From: Mycolicibacterium peregrinum
Lineage (GTDB): Bacteria; Actinomycetota; Actinomycetes; Mycobacteriales; Mycobacteriaceae
Length of the DNA: 54,964 nt
Assembly: GCF_001665625.1 (NCBI RefSeq)
Contig: NZ_LZSY01000175.1
Span: 1 to 54,964, forward strand
Reading direction: 5' to 3'
The stretch's first letter is position 1, and each line of letters starts with the position of its first letter. A program made the translations under genes and the position numbers. Below, piece after piece: positions 43,448 to 51,310 of the stretch. The notes below the pieces were generated by a model. The model did no database searches, was not told where the DNA came from, and was given only the letters and a program-made list of their open reading frames with translations.

Positions 43448-44716
43448 GTGCGTCCCTGGATCGTTTGGGCCACCGGGCTACTCGCGTACATCATCGCCGT
43501 TCTCGACCGCACCACGCTCGGCGTCTCGGGCCTGCAGGCAGCCGACAGGTTTGCCGCGAGTCCGAGTGTCCTGTCCACATTCGTGGTGTTACAGGTGATC
43601 GTCTACGCCGCGGCACAGGTTCCCGCCGGACTACTGTTGGACCGCTTCGGTTCCCGAGTTCTCATCGTCTGCGGGGCCGCGCTGATGACCGCCGGGCAGC
43701 TCGTGCTCGCGCTCAGCGAGTCGTTACCGGCCGCCATCGGTGCACGGGCAATCGTCGGCCTCGGCGACGCACTGACCTTCATCTCGGTTCTCCGCCTGGT
43801 GCCCCACTGGTTCGAGCCGGCTCGGGTCCCGTTGGTGGCCCAGTTGACCGGCATCTGCGGCCAGCTAGGCCAGGTGCTCTCCGCGGTCCCGTTCCTGGCG
43901 ATTCTCACCGGTAGGGGTTGGACGCCCGCGTATCTGTCGGTCGCCGCATTCGGCCTGGTGGTGATCGTGTTGGCACTGGCGCTGATCCGCAACACACCGC
44001 ACGGTTCGGCGATGACGCCCGAGCCGATCTCGATGCACACCACCATGTCTCGCATCAAGACCGTCTGGCTCCGACCCGGCACCCGGCTCGGGTTCTTCAC
44101 CCACATGGGCACCCAGTTCTCGGTGACGGTCTTCGCGTTGATGTGGGGGGTGCCCTATCTCACCGTGGCGCAGGGGCTTTCGGAGACAGCGGCGGGGTCG
44201 CTGCTGACCGTCTCGGTGGTGGCCGCCATCTCCGCCGGGATCATGATCGGTATCTTCACCGGGCGCCATCCACACCGCAGGTCGCGCCTCGTGCTCTGGA
44301 TCATCGCCAGTAACGCCTTGGTGTGGACCGTAGTGCTGGCCCTGCCCGGCCCGGCGCCGGTGTGGTTGTTGGTGGTGCTCATCGTGGTCATCTCGGTGGG
44401 CGGCCCCGGGTCGATGGTCGGCTTCGACTTCGCCCGCACGTTCAATCCGAGTCACAACCTCGGCACCGCGCAGGGCATGGTGAACATGGGCGGTTTCCTG
44501 GCGGCACTGCTGGTGATGCAGGCCATGGGACTGATCCTGTCCGGCACCGACAGCTACTCGTTCGCCTCGTTCCGCGTGGCATGGTCCGTCCAGTACGCGG
44601 TGTGGGTCCTCGCCACCATCGGAATCCTGATCACCCGCCACAAGACGCGCCGCCTACTGGCTGCCGAGCAGGAACGAATGCTGTTGGAAAGCTTCGAAAC
44701 TCACCCCGGTCGATGA
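43448..44716 (+). CDS. MFS permease
   Basis: A 422-residue transporter with 12 hydrophobic helices. The first helix pair contains LDRTTLGVSGLQAADRF, and LLLDRFGSRVLI is the MFS signature loop between helices 2 and 3. The C-half includes GSMVGFDFARTFNP and the cytoplasmic tail TRHKTRRLLAAEQERML. It resembles the anion:cation symporter/ProP-like families, so an organic anion or sugar acid is possible, but the substrate is unknown. GTG 43448 is preceded by GAAAGG; the frame open to 43394 adds an unlikely hydrophilic leader. It overlaps the convergent ltrA-like gene by 16 bases. Confidence 0.87.
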   Translation: MRPWIVWATGLLAYIIAVLDRTTLGVSGLQAADRFAASPSVLSTFVVLQVIVYAAAQVPAGLLLDRFGSRVLIVCGAALMTAGQLVLALSESLPAAIGARAIVGLGDALTFISVLRLVPHWFEPARVPLVAQLTGICGQLGQVLSAVPFLAILTGRGWTPAYLSVAAFGLVVIVLALALIRNTPHGSAMTPEPISMHTTMSRIKTVWLRPGTRLGFFTHMGTQFSVTVFALMWGVPYLTVAQGLSETAAGSLLTVSVVAAISAGIMIGIFTGRHPHRRSRLVLWIIASNALVWTVVLALPGPAPVWLLVVLIVVISVGGPGSMVGFDFARTFNPSHNLGTAQGMVNMGGFLAALLVMQAMGLILSGTDSYSFASFRVAWSVQYAVWVLATIGILITRHKTRRLLAAEQERMLLESFETHPGR

Positions 44717-46011
44717 ATGTCCAGACGCCGACTGACGATCGCCGCGGCATGCCGGTGCCCGACGGCCTCGAACCCGACGACGACAACCACGGGAGCCGCG
44801 GTGACGATCAACAGACACACCGCCATCGACGTTCCGGATGCGGCCAGCGCCACCGCAGCCACCAGCGCAGCCCCGGCCAGCACCAGCAACAGCGCGTGGA
44901 GCAGATCGGTCTCGCCCACCAGACATGAGTAGATGACGAACATCGACAACAGGTAGATGCCCACCGGGATGGCCACCGCCAGCACGGTGCCGACGGAATC
45001 CAGCTTCGACTGGCCGTCGACGTAGTAGGCGGCCACATGGAGTCCGGCGCCAGTCGCGACGATGGCACCGAACACTGCCACGTGCAGATAGCCGTACCAG
45101 AACGACAGTTGGCGCCTGGCGTGCAGCAACTCGCCGGCCGGAATCAGGAAATACACCCACCACATACCGAAGGTCAGGCCGGTGCCTGCAGCCACCAGCA
45201 GGATGGCGTCGGTGGACCAGCCGTGCTCCCCCACCGCTGCCGTCAACGACGCCACGGTGCCGACCACACCTTCGCCCAGCGCGATGATCGCGAGCAGTCC
45301 GTATCGTTCCGCGACGTGGTGGGCGTGCCATGGCGTGCCTCCCATGCGCCGCTCGGCCAGCAGCGGACCGCTGATCTCCACCAGCACCAGCCCCAGCGCG
45401 GTGACGAAGAAGACCGGAACCGAGGTCTCCACGAAGATCTGGACGATCCAGCCGATCTGGGCGACGACGACCGCACAGGCGTACGTCAGGCAGGCGGACC
45501 GATGTTGTCGATCCTGCGCAGCAGCCCGTAACCACTGCCCCACCAGAGCAATTCGCATCACCACATAACCGGCCACCAGTACCGAGTTGTCGACGTGCCC
45601 ACCGTGTTCGACGGACGCGAACATCGCCGGTATGCCGAGCGAGAGGATGATGACGCCGACCATCTGCAGCATCGTCATCACGCGGTATACCCAGTCGTCG
45701 GTGTCATAGGCGGACGCGAACCAGGTGAAGTTCATCCACGCCCACCAGACCGCGAATGCAGCGAAGGCAAAGCCCACCAGACCAGCCGACACATGCCCCT
45801 CGGCCATCAGGTGCGCGAACTGTGAGGCGGCCACCCCGAAGGCGATGACGAACGTCAGGTCGAACAGCAATTCCAACGGACTCGCCACCCGGTGCTGCTC
45901 GTGCGGGTCGCGTCCGGACATCCTGCTCAGGCGGTGGGATTGAACCGGGTTAGGCGTTTCTTCGTTCAACCTGATGTGTCCCTTTCTCCCCACGCTTTCC
46001 CGCAATTCCAT
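44701..46011 (-). CDS. LtrA-like (low temperature requirement A) membrane protein
   Basis: A 436-residue protein, or shorter, with about 12 transmembrane helices. The LtrA family block is HRVASPLELLFDLTFVIAFGVAASQFAHL, followed by WWAWMNFTWFASAYDTDDW and HVAERYGLLAIIALGEGVVGT. Function is poorly known; the Listeria member affects growth in the cold. The start is uncertain: ATG 46011 is used here. TTG 45969 has a better ribosome binding site (GGAGAAAGGGAC), and ATG 45918 (MSGRDPHE) is where many homologues begin, from memory. It is divergent from the SARP-like gene. Confidence 0.85.
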   Translation of the reverse strand: MELRESVGRKGHIRLNEETPNPVQSHRLSRMSGRDPHEQHRVASPLELLFDLTFVIAFGVAASQFAHLMAEGHVSAGLVGFAFAAFAVWWAWMNFTWFASAYDTDDWVYRVMTMLQMVGVIILSLGIPAMFASVEHGGHVDNSVLVAGYVVMRIALVGQWLRAAAQDRQHRSACLTYACAVVVAQIGWIVQIFVETSVPVFFVTALGLVLVEISGPLLAERRMGGTPWHAHHVAERYGLLAIIALGEGVVGTVASLTAAVGEHGWSTDAILLVAAGTGLTFGMWWVYFLIPAGELLHARRQLSFWYGYLHVAVFGAIVATGAGLHVAAYYVDGQSKLDSVGTVLAVAIPVGIYLLSMFVIYSCLVGETDLLHALLLVLAGAALVAAVALAASGTSMAVCLLIVTAAPVVVVVGFEAVGHRHAAAIVSRRLDIHRPG

Positions 46012-46124
46012 CGCATCCGGGCGCAGGACAGTGGATTGCCGACGGCGTGGTGGGCAGAAACTCACCGAAATACAAGTAGTCGACTACTGATGCCAGGGCT
46101 CCGGCCTCACTCGAGGATGTATAT

Positions 46125-46712
46125 ATGTCCAAGCAATTCAGGCTGAACCTCCTCGGCGAGTTCGCCGTGTATCGAGACACGGAACCGCTGGTGTTGCCGC
46201 CCTCGTGTCGCCGGTTGGTGGCGCTCGCCGCGGTGAAGCGCCGTGAGCTGCACCGCAGCTGGGTCTGCGACTTGCTGTGGCCGGGCAGCCCTCCGCACAA
46301 GGCGGTGTCCTCGCTACGTTCTGCGCTGTGGCGGTTACGACCGCTGGGCGCCGATGCGTTGCTCGTCGTGCGACACCAGTACGTCACCCTGGCGCCCGAG
46401 GTGACCGTCGACTGGCACGAAGCGGTCGCCCTGCACGAGGCGCTGACCATGATCGAAGGACGGCCGGTGCCTGCGGGCGCTCATCCGACACTGCATCGAC
46501 TGGTGCGCAGCGGTGACCTGCTCGAAGGCTGGACCGATCCCTGGTGCAAGACCGAGCGTGACCGCTACCGCGCCATCCAGCAGTCTGTTCGGGACATCCC
46601 CGACAGCGCCGTGCCGAGGCAGGTAACGCACTACGCAGTCGGTGGCTCTGCGCTCCGTCCAGCCGCCCGCGGGGACCTCCGCCACAGCGACAACGCATGG
46701 TGCCGGCCATGA
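46125..46712 (+). CDS. Short SARP/BTAD-like regulator
   Basis: A 195-residue protein. Residues 5-100 look like the OmpR-type winged helix of SARP activators (FRLNLLGEFAVYRDTEPLVLPPSCRRLVALAA, RSWVCDLLWPGSPPHKAVSSLRSALWRLR, LAPEVTVDWHEAVALHEAL). Residues 100-150 resemble the first helices of a bacterial transcriptional activator domain (LLEGWTDPWCKTERDRYRAI). Normal SARPs continue for another 100 residues or more; here the last ~45 residues are unrelated, so the protein is a natural short form or an eroded gene. It overlaps the following 38-codon gene as ATGA. Confidence 0.72.
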   Translation: MSKQFRLNLLGEFAVYRDTEPLVLPPSCRRLVALAAVKRRELHRSWVCDLLWPGSPPHKAVSSLRSALWRLRPLGADALLVVRHQYVTLAPEVTVDWHEAVALHEALTMIEGRPVPAGAHPTLHRLVRSGDLLEGWTDPWCKTERDRYRAIQQSVRDIPDSAVPRQVTHYAVGGSALRPAARGDLRHSDNAWCRP

Positions 46713-46825
46713 GTGCGTTGCTGCTGGGCCTCATCGCGGTCAGCGCATTCGCGACCGCATTGGCGGTGCACGAGCTGCAGACGTGGCTGGAGCGGTGGGA
46801 GTACGAGCGTCACGCTCAGGATTGA
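46709..46825 (+). CDS. 38-residue membrane peptide
   Basis: ATG 46709 overlaps the stop of the SARP-like gene (ATGA) and the frame ends at TGA 46825. The peptide has one hydrophobic helix (SALLLGLIAVSAFATALAV) followed by a charged amphipathic tail (HELQTWLERWEYERHAQD). I recall similar tails (LERWxYxRHA) in many tiny mycobacterial proteins of unknown role. Third positions are GC-rich. Translational coupling to a regulator gene suggests a related role, for example in sensing or membrane signalling; this is inference. Confidence 0.6.
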   Translation: MSALLLGLIAVSAFATALAVHELQTWLERWEYERHAQD

Positions 46826-46847
46826 CGCCAGTCGGTGGAAGGTCCCG

Positions 46848-47549
46848 CTACACCGGGTCGAACGACGAGATCAACCAGTTGCCGTCGATCTTGCTCATTC
46901 CCACTTTGACCGCGCTGGCGGTGAAGCTCCCGTTGGGGTTCTCGGCGCTCGTGGTGGCCTGGTTCACGAACACCAGCGCCACAGCGGAGTCGGGATGGAT
47001 CTCCGAGATCGCCGAGCGCACCACCGCTGCGGTGGTCTTGACCGATTTCTGTTTCGCCGCCGGGGCGACGATCTCCTCAGTGAACTGGGTGTAGTACGAC
47101 AGGAAATCGCCAGTCAGGTGCGTCTTGGCGGCTGTGAAGTCCCGGTCGAGACTGTCCGGCGCGTAGCTCAGCAGAGCCACGGTGCCGTCGCTCGCGGCCT
47201 TGAGTACCGTCGCGGACGCTGCCGCACCGGTCTGCTGGTCGGTCCGGAACTGCGCGAAGTACAGCCATCCGGCCAGAGCTGCTGACGCGACCAGCGCCAC
47301 CACCAGTGCCAGCGGGACCCACAGCTTCGCCAGCTTCTGAGACCACCCTGACGCGGGCTCGTCGGCAGCGGTGTCGGTGACGTCCTCTGCCACGTCGGCC
47401 TCCGTCGCCGCCTGCTGCTCGTCGGCCTCGTCGGTGTTCTCGGTCTCGACTGCAATCTCGGTGCCGTCGATCTCGACTGCCGTCTCGGTGCCGTCGATCT
47501 CGACTGCCGTCTCGGTGTCCTTCTCGGTCTTCTTGATGTCCACGGTCAC
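46848..47549 (-). CDS. Mce-associated membrane protein (Mam), second of pair
   Basis: A 233-residue protein with the Mam layout: a long acidic cytoplasmic N-terminus (residues 1-70), one transmembrane helix (VPLALVVALVASAALAGWLYF) and a C-terminal NTF2-like extracytoplasmic domain (LDRDFTAAKTHLTGDFLSYYTQF, VALVFVNQATTS, DGNWLISSFDPV). The N-terminus contains an exact tandem repeat of nine residues (ETAVEIDGT twice). Mam proteins stabilise or assist Mce lipid importers. No mce genes are in the window, so this is an orphan Mam, comparable to OmamA/OmamB or Rv1362c. GTG 47549 overlaps the upstream Mam stop as GTGA. Confidence 0.85.
   Translation of the reverse strand: MTVDIKKTEKDTETAVEIDGTETAVEIDGTEIAVETENTDEADEQQAATEADVAEDVTDTAADEPASGWSQKLAKLWVPLALVVALVASAALAGWLYFAQFRTDQQTGAAASATVLKAASDGTVALLSYAPDSLDRDFTAAKTHLTGDFLSYYTQFTEEIVAPAAKQKSVKTTAAVVRSAISEIHPDSAVALVFVNQATTSAENPNGSFTASAVKVGMSKIDGNWLISSFDPV
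47461..47514 (-). repeat. 27-bp tandem repeat in the Mam N-terminus
   Basis: Two identical 27-bp units (47461-47487 and 47488-47514) encode ETAVEIDGT twice; a degenerate third unit precedes them in the reading direction of the plus strand. A recent in-frame duplication in a low-complexity acidic region. Confidence 0.85.
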
Positions 47550-48415
47550 GGCACGAACTCGACTTTCGACAGCTTGATCTGGTCGCCCTCGCGGACCATG
47601 TCAACGGCCACCCGCCACGGCCGCGGTTGCTTGTTGGCACCTGTGGTGTTGGTGACCTGGGTGTTGACCGCGACCAGGACCACTGCTTTGTCATCGCTCA
47701 TGGTGTCCACAGCGGCGGCGGTCACTTTCGCCTCGGTCACCACCTTGGCGTCCTGTGCCAGCTTGACGAAGTCTTTCGACTGCGACTCGAAATCGTCCCG
47801 GAACTCGCCCGTCGAGTTGTCGAGAATGTTCTTGACGGCGTCCTGAGCGTGGTTGAAATCCAGCGACATGAGCGTCACGACGGTCTGGCGGGCCGCGGCG
47901 GTGTACTCGGCCGCGAGTTGCTGGCGATGCTCAGCTTGGCGGTGGTGCCAGATCATCCAGCCGCTGGCGACGAGCAGGCCCACGATGACGATGATCGTCA
48001 GGCAGCTCGCCAGCACTTTCCAGAACAGGCGCGAGACCTGCAGCCGCGGCAGGCGACGCGACGACGTGCCGTCGGCGACCGCTACTGCTGTCTCCGGTTC
48101 GGCATCGTCGATCGATTCGGCCTCGACGGCTCCTGCCTCTGCATCTACGCCGGTGGTTTCGGTGATCTCAGGGGTATCGGAGCTTTCGGTGTCCGCCGGA
48201 TCGTCGGCATCTTCGGTCACCGTCGTGACCACCGCGTCCGTGGCAGCCTGGTTGCGCAGCCGAATGGCGCGGGCCCTGGCGCGTGCGGCAGCCGCGACGG
48301 CCTCGGCCTCTGCGGCCTCGGCCTCGGCCAACTCGGCCTGTTCGAGTGCGTCGCCTGGCGACGCGTCATCTTCGCTAGTATCGAGTACCGGCGACGAAGG
48401 CTTGCGGGACGGCAT
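47546..48415 (-). CDS. Mce-associated membrane protein (Mam), first of pair
   Basis: A 289-residue protein of the same build as its partner: a cytoplasmic region of about 150 residues, Ala/Glu-rich and probably coiled coil (ALEQAELAEAEAAEAEAV, AARARARAIRLRNQAA), a transmembrane helix (LASCLTIIVIVGLLVASGWMIW) and an extracytoplasmic domain with LAAEYTAAARQTVVTLMSLD and DNSTGEFRDDFESQSKDF. ATG 48415 behind ACAGGAGG. It is the promoter-proximal gene of the Mam pair. The ACGAGAAT motif lies 33-40 bp upstream, shared with the lipid-metabolism genes to the right. Pairs of this kind exist as Rv1363c-Rv1362c in M. tuberculosis. Confidence 0.83.
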   Translation of the reverse strand: MPSRKPSSPVLDTSEDDASPGDALEQAELAEAEAAEAEAVAAAARARARAIRLRNQAATDAVVTTVTEDADDPADTESSDTPEITETTGVDAEAGAVEAESIDDAEPETAVAVADGTSSRRLPRLQVSRLFWKVLASCLTIIVIVGLLVASGWMIWHHRQAEHRQQLAAEYTAAARQTVVTLMSLDFNHAQDAVKNILDNSTGEFRDDFESQSKDFVKLAQDAKVVTEAKVTAAAVDTMSDDKAVVLVAVNTQVTNTTGANKQPRPWRVAVDMVREGDQIKLSKVEFVP

Positions 48416-48447
48416 GCCGACCTCCTGTCCGTTCAGCAGCCTGCTTA

Positions 48448-48465
48448 ACGAGAATAACGTTATCA
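48448..48465. promoter_or_regulatory. ACGAGAAT motif upstream of the Mam pair
   Basis: ACGAGAAT at 48448-48455 runs into ATAACGTTAT, a perfect 10-bp palindrome (48454-48463). It is 33-50 bp upstream of the Mam start. The octamer recurs at 51252, 52876 and 54816. Confidence 0.5.
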
Positions 48466-48558
48466 GTTTGCGGTAGTGACCCGAGAGTACATCATCGACA
48501 GCAGGCACTTAAATGGCCATTTACCTGCGGGAATGATGTTTACGTGCTGTGCGTTCAC

Positions 48559-50037
48559 TTAACCCGGGCTGGCGGTTATCCGGGACTCGAGCTGGTTCTT
48601 CATCACCTTGCCGGTGGCATTGAGCGGTAGTTCGTCGAGGAACTCGACATACCGAGGCACTTTGTAGCCAGCCATGCGCTCGCGGCTCCACGCGATGAGG
48701 TCCTCGGCAGCCACAGGCGAGACCGCAGGCTCGTCCCGCAGCACCACGAACGCCTTGCCGACCTGGCCCATCCGCTCGTCGGCGACGCCGATGACGGCGA
48801 CCTGGGCGATCGCCGGATGCTCCAGCAGGAATCCTTCGATCTCGGCGGGGTAGGCGTTGAAGCCGCCGACGATGAACATGTCCTTCTTGCGTCCGACGAT
48901 CCGCAGCCGACCGGATTCGGTGAACTCGCCGAGATCTCCGGTGTGCAACCAGCCGTCGGGGTCGATCGCCTCGGCGGTGGCGGCCGGATCGTCCAGGTAG
49001 CCCTGCATCACGTTGTATCCGCGCACCAGCACCTCGGCGTCATCGGCGATGCGCACCTCGACGTCCCCGCACGGAAGTCCGGCGGTGGTGGCCACTTCCT
49101 CCGCCGAGTCACCGGGTCGTGACAACGTGACGTTGCCGGCCTCGGTGAGCCCGTAGCCGGTCATCAGCGTCTGGAACGGCAGCTCCTCACGGATGCGTCG
49201 CACCAGTTCCACCGGAATGTCGGCGGCGCCGGTCACCCCGGCGCGCAACGTCGCCAGCCGGTCGCGGTCGGCGACGGCCAGCAGCGAGTGGTACAGCGTG
49301 GGCGGCCCGGGCAGCATCGTGATGCGCTCGCGCTCAATGAGTTCCACGGCATTGTCGACGTCGAACACCGCGACCGGCAGCATGGTCGCACCGCGGAGGA
49401 AGGAAGCCACCAACCCGGCCTTCAACCCGAAGGTGTGGAAGTACGGGTTGATCATCAGATAGCGATCACCCTCGCGCAGATCCGCCAGGGTGGCCCACTC
49501 CTCGTAGGCCCGCAGCGACTGACGATGATTCATCATCGCGCCCTTGGGCCTGCCGGTGGTACCCGACGTGAAGATGACGTCGGAGACGTCCGTGGGGCTC
49601 ACGTCCCGGGTGAACGGGGTTCCACTGCTCAAGAAGTCCGACTTCAGATCGATCGTCGGAACATCGAGATCGGTCCCGGTGAACGCGAAATCCTGTCCCA
49701 GGAAACCCTTTTGGATCATCACCGCCTTGGCGCCGCTCCGCGCGACCACATCGGCGGCCTCGTCGGCCTTGAACCTCGTGTTGACCGGAACCAGGACGCC
49801 GCCGGCGGCCATGATCCCGAACGCGGCGATGATCCACTCGGCCGAGTTGGGCGCCCAGACCGCGACCCGGTCCCCCTTGTCGACGCCGAACTCGGCGAAC
49901 GCACCCGAAGCCCTCCGGATGCGCTCGACGAGTTCGGTGAACGACAGACGCAGCGGACCGTCGACGACAGCTTCGGCCTCGCCGAACCGGTCCGCTGCAC
50001 TCAAGACCATCTCGGGGATGGTCTGCCAGTTCGACAC
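48559..50037 (-). CDS. Acyl-CoA synthetase (FadD-type, AMP-forming)
   Basis: A 492-residue adenylate-forming ligase that activates a carboxylic acid to its CoA thioester. Motifs: P-loop IFTSGTTGRPKGAMMNH (about 160-176), TGYGLTEAG, DGWLHTGDLGEF, GRKKDMFIVGGFNAYPAEIE and the C-terminal catalytic Lys in LPLNATGKVMKN. The size and FNAYPAEIE motif resemble FadD3-like enzymes, which act on steroid-ring remnants, but the substrate is not proven. It lies directly downstream of the amidohydrolase (3-bp gap) and is probably in the same operon. No homologue lies at this position in the M. tuberculosis block as far as I recall. Confidence 0.88.
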   Translation of the reverse strand: MSNWQTIPEMVLSAADRFGEAEAVVDGPLRLSFTELVERIRRASGAFAEFGVDKGDRVAVWAPNSAEWIIAAFGIMAAGGVLVPVNTRFKADEAADVVARSGAKAVMIQKGFLGQDFAFTGTDLDVPTIDLKSDFLSSGTPFTRDVSPTDVSDVIFTSGTTGRPKGAMMNHRQSLRAYEEWATLADLREGDRYLMINPYFHTFGLKAGLVASFLRGATMLPVAVFDVDNAVELIERERITMLPGPPTLYHSLLAVADRDRLATLRAGVTGAADIPVELVRRIREELPFQTLMTGYGLTEAGNVTLSRPGDSAEEVATTAGLPCGDVEVRIADDAEVLVRGYNVMQGYLDDPAATAEAIDPDGWLHTGDLGEFTESGRLRIVGRKKDMFIVGGFNAYPAEIEGFLLEHPAIAQVAVIGVADERMGQVGKAFVVLRDEPAVSPVAAEDLIAWSRERMAGYKVPRYVEFLDELPLNATGKVMKNQLESRITASPG

Positions 50038-50040
50038 CCG

Positions 50041-51231
50041 TTACGTGGTGACGAGGCGACCGAGGTTGCCACCCATGATCTTGGCCTGATCCTCGACAGC
50101 GAGGTGCTCAAGCGCAGTCACGTAGTGGGTGGGCTCGGCGAGACCCTCCGGGTGCGGCCAGTCGGAGCCGTACAGCACCTGGTCGACACCGATCAGGTTG
50201 ATCAGGTCATCGATGCCTTCCTCGTAGAACGGGCTGACGTAGATGCGGTTCTTGATCTCCTCGATCGGGTTGCCCAGGAAAGCTTCCGGAGCCTTCTTCC
50301 AGACCTCGGCCATCGAATCCAGCAGCGGGAACATCCACTTGGAGCCGGCCTCGACGATGCCGACCTTGAGCTTCGGATGCCGGAACAGGGCTCCGTGGAT
50401 CACCCAGGATGCCACCGCGTCCTGGATCGGGCGCCACTCGTTGAGGATGCCCATCGCATTGGTCTGGAACGGCAGCATCTCCTGCACGGTGCCGTCCCAT
50501 TCCGAGGTGTAGCGCGAGTAACCACTGTCGGATGAGTGCATGCCGACGAACACGTCGTACTCGACGCAGCGCTCCCAGAAGGGGTCGAACTCGGGCAACG
50601 CGAACGAGCGCGGGCCACGGAAGCCGGGCACCGGCGCCGGGCGGACCAGGATGGCGCGGGCACCGCGCTTGACGGCCCACTCCAGTTCCTCGATCGCCTT
50701 CTCGACGATCGGCAGGGTGATGACCGGGGTTACGAAGATGCGGTTCTGGTAGTTGAAGCCCCAGACCTCGTCGAGCCACTGGTTGAGCGAGTGGATGATG
50801 ACGTGGATGGCTACCGGGTTGTCGCGCAGCCGCTCCTCGATGAGGCTGGCCAGCGTCGGGAACATGAGGCTGCGGTCGACGCCGAGTTCGTTCATCAGCT
50901 CCAGGCGCGGAGCCGGCTCGAAGAACGCCGGGATGGACCGCATCGGCTCACCGAACAGTTCACGCTTGCTCTTGCCGTCCGGATTGCCGAACTTGAAGTA
51001 CTCCTCCCAGGCGCCGGGCTTGGCGACATGCGAGAACGTGGGGTTCGGGATGTAGTTGCTGATGTGGCCGTCGATCGCGATCTTGGTGCGGCCGTTGACC
51101 TCGACGTACTGGACGATGTCCTTGTACTCCTTGGGGAGGTACTTGGTCATCGCCTCCGGCGGCTCGTAGAGGTGGTTGTCCGCATCGAACAGCGGAAACG
51201 GAATGTCGACCCTATGCGACAGTTGTCCCAT
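50041..51231 (-). CDS. Amidohydrolase family protein (ACMSD-like)
   Basis: A 396-residue TIM-barrel metal-dependent hydrolase or decarboxylase. Motifs of the amidohydrolase-2/ACMSD group: FDADNHLYEPPEA (the usual metal HxH is replaced by DNHLYE), VGMHSSDSG with a His, the conserved VIHGALFRHPKLKVGIVEAGSKWM, and GSDWPHPEG with the metal-binding Asp. Members hydrate, hydrolyse or decarboxylate cyclic acids, and similar genes lie in actinobacterial steroid and aromatic catabolic clusters. ATG 51231 follows AAAGGAG. It is the first gene of a probable amidohydrolase-fadD operon whose promoter carries the palindrome GAGAATCATATTCTC. Confidence 0.85.
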   Translation of the reverse strand: MGQLSHRVDIPFPLFDADNHLYEPPEAMTKYLPKEYKDIVQYVEVNGRTKIAIDGHISNYIPNPTFSHVAKPGAWEEYFKFGNPDGKSKRELFGEPMRSIPAFFEPAPRLELMNELGVDRSLMFPTLASLIEERLRDNPVAIHVIIHSLNQWLDEVWGFNYQNRIFVTPVITLPIVEKAIEELEWAVKRGARAILVRPAPVPGFRGPRSFALPEFDPFWERCVEYDVFVGMHSSDSGYSRYTSEWDGTVQEMLPFQTNAMGILNEWRPIQDAVASWVIHGALFRHPKLKVGIVEAGSKWMFPLLDSMAEVWKKAPEAFLGNPIEEIKNRIYVSPFYEEGIDDLINLIGVDQVLYGSDWPHPEGLAEPTHYVTALEHLAVEDQAKIMGGNLGRLVTT

Positions 51232-51251
51232 GGAAAACTCCTTTGCAATTC

Positions 51252-51268
51252 ACGAGAATCATATTCTC
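51252..51268. promoter_or_regulatory. Operator-like palindrome before the amidohydrolase gene
   Basis: ACGAGAATCATATTCTC contains the perfect inverted repeat GAGAAT-CAT-ATTCTC (51254-51268), 21-37 bp before the start codon. It is the most symmetric instance of the motif in this cluster. Confidence 0.65.
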
Positions 51269-51310
51269 ACTTGCTAGCTGCCGCAATGCCCAGCTGGCCC
51301 CAGAGGCTGC

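Noticed and set aside
48505..48530. AAATGGCCATTT palindrome between fadD and the Mam pair as an operator
   Set aside because: It is a single short AT-type palindrome without a second copy at other promoters of the cluster; the ACGAGAAT motif is the shared signal.
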